A stretch of 48,186 nt of DNA, taken from Zoogloeaceae bacterium. GTDB taxonomy: Bacteria > Pseudomonadota > Gammaproteobacteria > Burkholderiales > Rhodocyclaceae. The DNA is taken from contig JAITMP010000008.1 in NCBI GenBank assembly GCA_031277315.1, positions 1-48,186 on the forward strand, read 5' to 3'. The notes beneath the pieces were generated by a model that saw nothing but the letters and a program-made list of their open reading frames with translations, searched no databases and was not told where the DNA came from. This document shows, piece by piece, positions 25,057 to 31,096 of the stretch. Numbering within the stretch: the first letter of the stretch is position 1; every line of letters begins with the position of its first letter. A program made the position numbers and the translations under genes.

Positions 25057-25344
25057 CTATTCTCCTGCCTCTACCACTGTCTTGAGTCCCTGGAACTCCA
25101 TCGCCTCTTTGAAGTTTTTCAGCATCTGTTCCTGTCGTTCTGATGCAATCGACTCGCCATCACTCCAACGGGCGAATGCACCAGGCTCCACGATAATGCA
25201 CTGCTGGCCACCACTGAGTCCCGCCTCCACGTACAACTGCACCACTTTGCCACCTTCGCGATATTCGGCATCGAAGCGACCGGTAAATTGAACCTCGAAG
25301 CCGCGATCACTGCGCACACCTTGCTTGTTGAGCCAAGTGAACAT
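25057..25344 (-). CDS. conserved hypothetical protein
   Basis: 95 residues starting MFTWLNKQGVRSDRGFEVQF. The ATG has a gagg site nine bases upstream; the 30 codons before it in the frame run into flank B and are excluded. It appears to be a small soluble alpha/beta protein (TGRFDAEYREGGKVVQLYVE strands, then a C-terminal helix, ASERQEQMLKNFKEAMEF). I do not recognise a named family. It occupies the position between flanks A and B that holds other genes in the first copy of the duplication. Confidence 0.65.
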   Translation of the reverse strand: MFTWLNKQGVRSDRGFEVQFTGRFDAEYREGGKVVQLYVEAGLSGGQQCIIVEPGAFARWSDGESIASERQEQMLKNFKEAMEFQGLKTVVEAGE

Positions 25345-25397
25345 GTCAATTACCTCTGAAGGTGAAGCGAGGTTTGAGAGGCACATACTCGATACCG

Positions 25398-25606
25398 AGC
25401 CCGTGTAGGTTGGGCTGAGCATAGCGAAGCCCAACGTGTGAAGTAAAGCAAAGCTGCGGCGCTTATTGTTCGCTGTGGACGGAAGGCGTTATGGGCCATG
25501 GCTATCGCGGTTGTCCGGCTCCGGTTCGGTTTCGCGTTCGACTTCGATGTATTCACCTTCGAGAATCACCGGGTCGTTGCGCGTTTGTTCGGGCGGGTTG
25601 CTGCTG
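25398..25606. repeat. long duplicated flank B (copy 2)
   Basis: 209 bases aligned without gaps to 22519-22727. It contains an inverted ttgggc/gcccaa palindrome and the 3' part of the gene at 25489-25743. Confidence 0.88.
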
Positions 25607-25743
25607 AACAGACGGCGGGCGGCGCCGATGGCGAGCGCCACGAAGACGATCAGCAGGGCCAGCCACCAGGCGATGAAGACGGCGACCAGAACGGCGGCGA
25701 GCAAGGCGGCGAAGATCAGCCAGCGTAGGATTTGCGCGATCAT
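25489..25743 (-). CDS. small membrane protein with an acidic tail
   Basis: 84 residues. A long hydrophobic N-terminal segment (IAQILRWLIFAALLAAVLVA, then WWLALLIVFVALAIG, about residues 3-41) makes two membrane passes. A hydrophilic, acidic tail follows (EGEYIEVERETEPEPDNRD). The family is not recognised. A second, truncated copy of the tail lies at 22610-22727 within the duplicated flank B. The existence of a damaged paralog suggests that this copy is the parent. Confidence 0.6.
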   Translation of the reverse strand: MIAQILRWLIFAALLAAVLVAVFIAWWLALLIVFVALAIGAARRLFSSNPPEQTRNDPVILEGEYIEVERETEPEPDNRDSHGP

Positions 25744-25874
25744 GAGAATGTTTTCTATGCAGTTGCAGACGGAAAAATAACGGAAGGATAGCGGAAGGAT
25801 AGCGCGGCTGCGCTGGCGTGACTACCTGTGTTTGCCGCGGCGTTTGCCATAGTGCGCGGACTGTTTCCTGAAAG

Positions 25875-25902
25875 CGAAAAGCCGGCGGATGCCGGCTTTT
25901 CG
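25875..25902. terminator. bidirectional terminator after the gcdH operon
   Basis: The arms cgaaaagccggc and gccggcttttcg flank the loop ggat, with T-rich tails on both sides. It marks the right-hand border of the accessory island and the end of the leftward gcdH operon. Confidence 0.85.
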
Positions 25903-25948
25903 TTGCTTCCCGCGAGCGGGAATGGGGGAATGGGGAATGCGGCGCCGC

Positions 25949-27151
25949 TCAGTTGCCGAAGGCCGGGATGTCGGTTTGGGCGCGGCCAAGGATAAGGGCG
26001 TGGATGTCGTGGGTGCCTTCGTAGGTGTTGACGACTTCCAGATTCACCATGTGGCGGATGATGCCGAATTCATCGGAGATGCCGTTGCCGCCGAGCATGT
26101 CGCGCGCCAGACGCGCCACGTCGAGCGCCTTGCCGCAGGAGTTGCGCTTCATGATGGAGGTGATTTCGACTGCGGCGACGCCCTCGTCTTTCATGCGGCC
26201 AAGGCGCAGGCAGCCTTGCAGGCCGAGGGTGATTTCGGTTTGCATGTCGGCGAGTTTTTTCTGGATCAACTGGTTGGCGGCGAGCGGGCGGCCAAACTGT
26301 TTGCGGTCGAGCACGTATTGGCGGGCGCGGAACCAGCAGTCTTCCGCCGCGCCGAGCGCGCCCCAGGCGATGCCGTAGCGGGCCGAGTTGAGGCAGGTGA
26401 AGGGGCCTTTGAGGCCGCTCACGCCCGGCATCAGGTTTTCTTCCGGCACGAAGACTTCGTCCATGACGATCTCGCCGGTGATGGAGGCGCGCAGGCCGAC
26501 CTTGCCGTGGATGGCGGGAGCGGAGAGGCCTTTCATGCCTTTTTCAAGGATGAAGCCGTGAATGACGTTGTCTTCGGTCTTGGCCCAGACGATGAAGACG
26601 TCGGCGATCGGCGAGTTGGAAATCCACATCTTGGTGCCGGAGAGCGAATAGCCGCCCGCCACTTTGCGGGCGCGGGTGACCATGCTGCCGGGGTCGGAGC
26701 CGTGGTTGGGTTCCGTCAGGCCGAAGCAGCCGATCCACTCGCCGGTGGTCAGCTTGGGCAGGTATTTCTGTTTCTGCGCTTCGCTGCCGAACTCGTTGAT
26801 CGGCACCATCACCAGCGAGGATTGCACGCTCATCATCGAGCGGTAGCCGGAGTCGACGCGCTCGACTTCACGGGCGATGAGGCCGTAGCAGACATAGTTG
26901 AGGCCGGCGCCGCCGTATTCGGCGGGGATGGTGGGGCCGAGCAGTCCGAGTTCGCCCATCTCGCGGAAGATGGCCGGATCGGTTTTTTCGTTGCGGAAGG
27001 CTTCCTGAATGCGCGGCGCGAGTTTGTCCTGACAGTATTGATGGGCGGTGTCGCGCACCATGCGTTCTTCTTCGGAGAGTTGCAGGTCGAGGAGGAGGGG
27101 ATCGTCCCACTTGAAGGCGACCTTCTGCTGTTTTCCGTGCGGTTTGTTCAT
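25949..27151 (-). CDS. gcdH: glutaryl-CoA dehydrogenase
   Basis: A 400-residue acyl-CoA dehydrogenase that oxidises and decarboxylates glutaryl-CoA to crotonyl-CoA in lysine, tryptophan and anaerobic aromatic breakdown. Features specific to this branch are [14 protein letters not shown] (carboxylate-binding Arg), [17 protein letters not shown]-binding WISNSP, and [16 protein letters not shown] carrying the catalytic Glu (about E378). The length is typical. It is the last gene of a six-gene leftward operon, 45 bases after the SDR gene. The family fit is strong. Confidence 0.94.
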   Translation of the reverse strand: MNKPHGKQQKVAFKWDDPLLLDLQLSEEERMVRDTAHQYCQDKLAPRIQEAFRNEKTDPAIFREMGELGLLGPTIPAEYGGAGLNYVCYGLIAREVERVDSGYRSMMSVQSSLVMVPINEFGSEAQKQKYLPKLTTGEWIGCFGLTEPNHGSDPGSMVTRARKVAGGYSLSGTKMWISNSPIADVFIVWAKTEDNVIHGFILEKGMKGLSAPAIHGKVGLRASITGEIVMDEVFVPEENLMPGVSGLKGPFTCLNSARYGIAWGALGAAEDCWFRARQYVLDRKQFGRPLAANQLIQKKLADMQTEITLGLQGCLRLGRMKDEGVAAVEITSIMKRNSCGKALDVARLARDMLGGNGISDEFGIIRHMVNLEVVNTYEGTHDIHALILGRAQTDIPAFGN

Positions 27152-27196
27152 GGCGGTTCCTGTTGTGCCGAAAATTGAAAAATGATGGGTGGATGA

Positions 27197-27943
27197 TTAA
27201 TGGATCGTCAGCCCGCCGTCCACGGCGAGAATCTGTCCGGTGATGTAGCTCCCCCAGTCGGAGGCGAGAAAAACGAAAGCGGGCGCGACTTCGTGCGGCT
27301 CGGCCCAGCGGCCAAGGGGAATGCGTTCGAGATATTTGTCCTTGAAGCGGTCGTCGGTGCGGATCACTTCGGTCATCGGCGTGGCGGCGCCCGGCGCGAT
27401 GGCGTTGACCGTGATGCCGTAGCGCCCGAGTTCCTTGGCCGCCGATTTGGTCATGCCGGCGATGGCGGCCTTGGCAGCGCTGTAGTTGATCTGGCCGATG
27501 GTGCCGAGCAGCCCCGCCGTCGACGTGACGTTGATGACGCGGCCGAACTTGCGCTCGATCATGCCGTTCACCACCGCCTGCAGACAATAGAAACTGCCGT
27601 TCATGTGCACGTCGATGACTTGCTGCCATTGTTCCGGCGTCATCTTGTGCAGCATGGCGGTGCGGGTGATGCCGGCGTTGTTGACCAGAATGTCGACGCG
27701 GCCCCATGCGGCGGTGACATCGGCGGCCATGCGGTTGACCGATTCGCGCTCGGCGACGTTGCAGGTGAAGCCGCGCGCTTCGCCGCCAGCGCGGCGGATG
27801 TCGGCGGCGACGGCTTCAGCCGCTTCGGCGTTCATGTCGATGACCGCGACTTTCGCGCCCTCATCGGCATAGGCCCGCGCGATGGCGGCGCCGATGCCCT
27901 GACCGGCGCCGGTGATGATTGCAACCTTGTCTTTCAAAAACAT
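27197..27943 (-). CDS. SDR-family 3-oxoacyl/3-hydroxyacyl-CoA reductase (FabG/PhaB-like)
   Basis: 248 residues. The cofactor motif is TGAGQGIG, NNAGITRTAML follows, and the catalytic residues are Ser in VTSTAGLLG and Tyr/Lys in NYSAAKAAIAGM. The C-terminus is TGQILAVDGGLTIH. Given its place between gcdH and an ATC-hydrolase-like gene, a role on a CoA thioester in the same pathway is likely, but the substrate is unknown. I set the start at the ATG at 27943, preceded by ggagg. Confidence 0.88.
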   Translation of the reverse strand: MFLKDKVAIITGAGQGIGAAIARAYADEGAKVAVIDMNAEAAEAVAADIRRAGGEARGFTCNVAERESVNRMAADVTAAWGRVDILVNNAGITRTAMLHKMTPEQWQQVIDVHMNGSFYCLQAVVNGMIERKFGRVINVTSTAGLLGTIGQINYSAAKAAIAGMTKSAAKELGRYGITVNAIAPGAATPMTEVIRTDDRFKDKYLERIPLGRWAEPHEVAPAFVFLASDWGSYITGQILAVDGGLTIH

Positions 27944-28006
27944 GTGTTGTCTGCCTCCCTGTTGTTGTTGGGTTTGCGGCTGGCGCAAGCGCGCCCGCGT
28001 TGCGTG

Positions 28007-28516
28007 TTATGCGCTCAGCGTGAACCGCCGGGTGCACGTCGCGTCGCCGTTCGGCAACAGGCTTTCCGTGATGACATTCACCTTGGGCGAGATGGTCCGG
28101 CCCGCCACCTGGAACCAGAGATCGCAGCCTTTGCCGCAGCGGTTCGGCAGGCCGGCGGCGCGGAAGGAATCCATCCACGGGCAGGCGGTGTGCACCACCA
28201 GAACGTCATTGCCGTCTTTCTCCATGCGCGCCGTTTCGCCCATCACGTCGCTGGCGCGCTGCATGGTGAAGGCGATCCGCTCCAGATCCTCCGGCTTGCC
28301 GCCGCGTTCCAGATACATCTTGCCGGTGCCGACGCCGACGTTTTCCCAGAAGGCGAGTTCCATGTCCATCGCCGCCGCTTCGCCCAGCTTGTCCTGCGCC
28401 GCCTTGCGCCAGGCGTGGAAGAAATCATGGGTGATGCGGATCATGGATTGCCAGTCGCGCTCCTTGCGCGCCAGCGCCTGCGCCAGATCGGCGCCGCTTT
28501 TTTCCGTGCTGTTCAT
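28007..28516 (-). CDS. ATC-hydrolase-like protein
   Basis: 169 residues resembling the L-2-amino-thiazoline-4-carboxylic acid hydrolase family (Pfam-style ATC_hydrolase). It has an N-terminal helical region with FFHAWRK, the central MGETARMEKDGNDVLVVHTACPWMD, and a Cys-rich part, RCGKGCDLWFQ, ending with CTRRF. Most members of this family have no proven ATC activity and occur in anaerobes beside oxidoreductases. The Cys pattern suggests thiol chemistry or metal binding. Its start overlaps the stop of the zinc-ribbon gene by four bases. Confidence 0.65.
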   Translation of the reverse strand: MNSTEKSGADLAQALARKERDWQSMIRITHDFFHAWRKAAQDKLGEAAAMDMELAFWENVGVGTGKMYLERGGKPEDLERIAFTMQRASDVMGETARMEKDGNDVLVVHTACPWMDSFRAAGLPNRCGKGCDLWFQVAGRTISPKVNVITESLLPNGDATCTRRFTLSA

Positions 28517-28701
28517 GCGGGCTTCCCTTTCTCGTTTCGCTGCGCGGTGAATTCCGCCAGCGCTTGTTTGAATTCGGCTTCCATCTCCGGCGTGACGGCC
28601 GCGCTGCACTCGTAGCAGGTATTCGTCATGCGGTCGAACCAGCGGCAGCCGCACTGGTCGCAGGCGAGTTCCGGCGCTCCGGCCGGGTTGCGGAAAATCA
28701 T
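28513..28701 (-). CDS. small zinc-ribbon-like protein
   Basis: 62 residues: MIFRNPAGAPELACDQCGCR, then WFDRMTNTCYECSAAVTPEM and a charged helix. Two CxxC knuckles (CDQC and CYEC) separated by 14 residues could hold one zinc. It is too small to be an enzyme; an adaptor or metal-binding accessory is likely. It overlaps both neighbours by four bases (ATGA at each junction), which shows it is a true operon member. The ATG at 28701 is preferred over an upstream TTG. Confidence 0.7.
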   Translation of the reverse strand: MIFRNPAGAPELACDQCGCRWFDRMTNTCYECSAAVTPEMEAEFKQALAEFTAQRNEKGKPA

Positions 28702-29165
28702 CGGCAAGCTCCCAGAAAAGCCAGGCCGAGGGTATCGAGAAATTCCTCGTAGCCCGCGTCCTGTAGTTCGTATTTCGTGCGCATGACGAAGAACATGATG
28801 TTGCCCGAGCGGATCTGCCGCTTCATCAGCGAGAGCGTTTCGTCGCCGATGTTGCCGCGCAGTTTCTCCATCGCCTCGGCGTCGGCGACGAAGAGCAGGT
28901 CGACCTTCGCCTCCTGAAAGCCGCGATACGGCACTCGCGCCGCGCGGACGCCGCCCGGCACGATCTCCCAGCGCAGCATCTCGCCGGCGCCCTCGGCGCC
29001 CATCAGTCCGGCGACGTGCTTGCCGGGCTGAATGCCGGACCCTTCCTTCGGCACGATCGCCACGCTTGATCCCGGCGTCATGTCGGTGAACAACTCGGCG
29101 TGGCGGTCCAGCATCGCCTGCCAGTCCGCCAGTTCGCCAAAAATATCTGTCGCCAGGGCGCTCAT
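28698..29165 (-). CDS. unknown protein, paralog of the next gene upstream
   Basis: 155 residues, soluble, family not recognised. It shares with the protein at 29171-29572 the landmarks WQAML near the N-terminus, LLFVADAEAM in the middle and ELQDAGYEEFLDTLGLAF at the end, in the same order and spacing. It also has a middle segment, VPKEGSGIQPGKHVAGLMGA. It could form a heterodimer with its paralog. The short gap (5 bases) and ATGA overlap to the zinc-ribbon gene show tight coupling. Confidence 0.7.
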   Translation of the reverse strand: MSALATDIFGELADWQAMLDRHAELFTDMTPGSSVAIVPKEGSGIQPGKHVAGLMGAEGAGEMLRWEIVPGGVRAARVPYRGFQEAKVDLLFVADAEAMEKLRGNIGDETLSLMKRQIRSGNIMFFVMRTKYELQDAGYEEFLDTLGLAFLGACR

Positions 29166-29170
29166 ATTAT

Positions 29171-29572
29171 TCAGTGTTTCGGAAAAACCAGCCCGAGATC
29201 CTCGACGAAGCCGGCCAGTCCGGCCTCCTCAAGCTCATCCAGGGTTTTCAGCATATACGGATGCAAGCGGCCTTGCCGGATCAAAATCGGCAGCGGCTGC
29301 CAGCCATCTTCCTGCACGGTTGCCAGCGCCTTGTCGTCCGCCACCAGCAATATTGCCACGTCGTCGCCGGGCGTGCCGCTATACTCACGCAAATCCGCCC
29401 GGCAACCGGCGGCATCGCTGCGCCAGAGGAGCAGGGTGCCGCGGCGGGCGGCGAAATCCTGCCGGCGCAACAGGCCGATGGACGCGCTCGACGGCGGCAT
29501 GCCCTCACGATTCAACATCGCCTGCCAACTCGCGCGATTGAAAAATTCGTCTTCCATCAAAGCCCACAGCAT
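29171..29572 (-). CDS. unknown protein, first gene of the gcdH operon
   Basis: 133 residues from the ATG at 29572; an ATG at 29557 (MEDEFFNRASWQAML) is also possible, and neither has a strong ribosome-binding site. It matches the protein at 28698-29165 at WQAML, ILLVADDKAL and MLKTLDELEEAGLAGFVEDL. It contains no catalytic motif that I know. It is nearest to the divergent promoter region with the TGCA repeats. Confidence 0.68.
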   Translation of the reverse strand: MLWALMEDEFFNRASWQAMLNREGMPPSSASIGLLRRQDFAARRGTLLLWRSDAAGCRADLREYSGTPGDDVAILLVADDKALATVQEDGWQPLPILIRQGRLHPYMLKTLDELEEAGLAGFVEDLGLVFPKH

Positions 29573-29616
29573 CGAGTCGGGAATAGCCTGATATATAGCA
29601 TGAGACAGTCAAAAAC

Positions 29617-29671
29617 TGCAACGTATTGCATCAATTATTCATCGAATGCACAATAATGCAAGGCAAATGCA
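29617..29671. promoter_or_regulatory. phased TGCA array between divergent operons
   Basis: TGCA occurs at 29617, 29627, 29647, 29657 and 29668, i.e. at steps of 10, 20, 10 and 11 bases, all on nearly the same face of the helix. TGCA-N6-TGCA pairs are the operator type of the BzdR/BoxR family that controls anaerobic and aerobic benzoyl-CoA pathways in Azoarcus. The array lies in the 120-base gap between the gcdH operon and the GTPase-XdhC gene. The regulator itself is not in the window. Confidence 0.6.
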
Positions 29672-29692
29672 GAACAATTGGGAGCGGAGCCG

Positions 29693-30847
29693 ATGAAATC
29701 AGCCAGCGGAATTGAAAGCGGGATTGACCTGAATGCCTTGTCAAGCCGCTCGCGCCCGGTCGTGGCGCGGGCGATCACCCTGCTCGAAAACGACCGGCCG
29801 GGGGCGGCGGAATTGATGGCCGAACTGGCGCCGCGCCGCGGCCGTGCTGATGTCGTCGGCATTACCGGGGCGCCGGGGGCGGGCAAGTCCACCCTCATTA
29901 ACGCCTTGCTCGGGGAATTCACGCGGCGCGGGCGCAGCGTCGCCGTCGTCGCCGTCGATCCGTCCAGCCCGATCAGCGGCGGCTCGATTCTCGGCGACCG
30001 CGTGCGCATGGATGAACACGGCGCGCACGACGCGGTTTTCATCCGCTCGGTGTCCTCGCGCGGACACCTCGGCGGCTTGTCGAAGACGGCCGGCCGCGTC
30101 ATCGACCTGTTCGATGCCGTCGGTTACGATGTCGTCATCGTTGAGACGGTCGGCGCCGGTCAGTCGGAGGTGGAGATCCGTGATTTCGCCGACACCAATA
30201 TCGTGGTCTGCCCGCCCGGACTGGGCGACGACGTGCAGGCCATCAAGGCCGGCATCATCGAGATCGCCGATCTGCTGGTGGTCAACAAGGCCGATCTGCC
30301 GCAGGCGGAACGCGCCATGCTCGATTTGACCACGGCGGCGCAGTTGCGCCGCCGCGCCGACTGGAAGGTGCGGGTGCTACGCACCGTGGCAACCAGCGGC
30401 GATGGCGTCGCCGCGCTGGTCGACGCCATCGACGAGCATATCGCCGCCACCGGCAACGGCAAGCGGCTGAAAAAATCCGCCGCCGTTTCTGCTCCGCGAG
30501 AAGAGCGCGAAGGGGAACGCATCGGGCCGGTTGCCGACGCCGACCTGTTCACCCAACTGCAACGCTGGCGCGCCGCCGGCAAGGGCGTCGCGCTGGCGAC
30601 GGTGGTGAAGACCTGGGGCTCCTCGCCGCGCCCGGAAGGCAGCCATCTGGCGGTGGAGGAGAACGGCGCTTTCGTCGGCTCGGTTTCCGGCGGCTGCATC
30701 GAAGGCGCGGTGATTGGCGAAGCGCAAGCCGTCATCGCGGACGGCCAGCCGCGCCTGCTCGAGTTCGGCGTTTCCGACGAACGCGCATGGGAAGTCGGCC
30801 TCGCATGCGGCGGCCGCGTGCAGGTTTTCGTCGAGCGCGTGGGATAG
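29693..30847 (+). CDS. fusion of a MeaB/ArgK-type GTPase and an XdhC/CoxI domain
   Basis: 384 residues. Residues about 1-255 are a MeaB-type G3E GTPase: P-loop GAPGAGKST (59-67), VDPSSPISGGSILGDRVRM, ETVGAGQSEV and NKAD (198-201). MeaB proteins gate cofactor loading of B12 mutases. After a charged linker (256-283), residues about 285-384 are an XdhC/CoxI N-terminal domain: TVVKTWGSSPRPEGSHLAVE, SGGCIEG, CGGRVQVFVE. XdhC proteins carry and protect sulfurated molybdenum cofactor for hydroxylases. The C-terminal Rossmann domain of full XdhC is missing. The frame is continuous across both parts. The start is at ATG 29693, with ggagcggag upstream. Confidence 0.88.
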   Translation: MKSASGIESGIDLNALSSRSRPVVARAITLLENDRPGAAELMAELAPRRGRADVVGITGAPGAGKSTLINALLGEFTRRGRSVAVVAVDPSSPISGGSILGDRVRMDEHGAHDAVFIRSVSSRGHLGGLSKTAGRVIDLFDAVGYDVVIVETVGAGQSEVEIRDFADTNIVVCPPGLGDDVQAIKAGIIEIADLLVVNKADLPQAERAMLDLTTAAQLRRRADWKVRVLRTVATSGDGVAALVDAIDEHIAATGNGKRLKKSAAVSAPREEREGERIGPVADADLFTQLQRWRAAGKGVALATVVKTWGSSPRPEGSHLAVEENGAFVGSVSGGCIEGAVIGEAQAVIADGQPRLLEFGVSDERAWEVGLACGGRVQVFVERVG

Positions 30848-30884
30848 ATTTGCTGTCATATCCTGTCTGTAATCGCGCCGCTGC

Positions 30885-30913
30885 TTGACCTGTTCCGGGG
30901 GTTGAATTAAAAT
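30885..30913 (+). promoter_or_regulatory. promoter of tRNA-fMet
   Basis: TTGACC (30885-30890), 17 bases, then TAAAAT (30908-30913), 22 bases before the mature tRNA. Confidence 0.8.
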
Positions 30914-30935
30914 CCGCCTGTTTAGTTTCAACGGG

Positions 30936-31012
30936 CGCGGGGTGGAGCAGTCTGGCAGCTCGTCGGGCTCATAACCCGAAGGTCATAGGTTCAAATCCTA
31001 TCCCCGCAACCA
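30936..31012 (+). tRNA. initiator tRNA-Met (anticodon CAT)
   Basis: A 77-base cloverleaf with encoded CCA. The initiator hallmarks are visible: a C1-A72 mismatch at the top of the acceptor stem (cgcgggg versus ccccgca), and three consecutive G-C pairs in the anticodon stem (GGG/CCC around ctcataa). The anticodon is at 30970-30972. Confidence 0.97.
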
Positions 31013-31034
31013 ATTCCAGCTATACATCGACAAG

Positions 31035-31055
31035 CGCCGGCCAGCCGGCGTTTTT
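31035..31055 (+). terminator. terminator after tRNA-fMet
   Basis: The arms cgccgg (31035-31040) and ccggcg (31045-31050) with loop ccag are followed by five T. It sits 22 bases past the tRNA. Confidence 0.8.
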
Positions 31056-31096
31056 CATTTCCGCTTCCGGTTTTCTTTCCCCGGCTGCATCGCATA

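Noticed and set aside
21422-25950. A second copy of the tRNA-Glu 3' end (attachment site) closing the island
   Set aside because: No repeat of the tRNA 3' end was found by eye downstream to 25.95 kb, so an integrative element with defined ends is not claimed.
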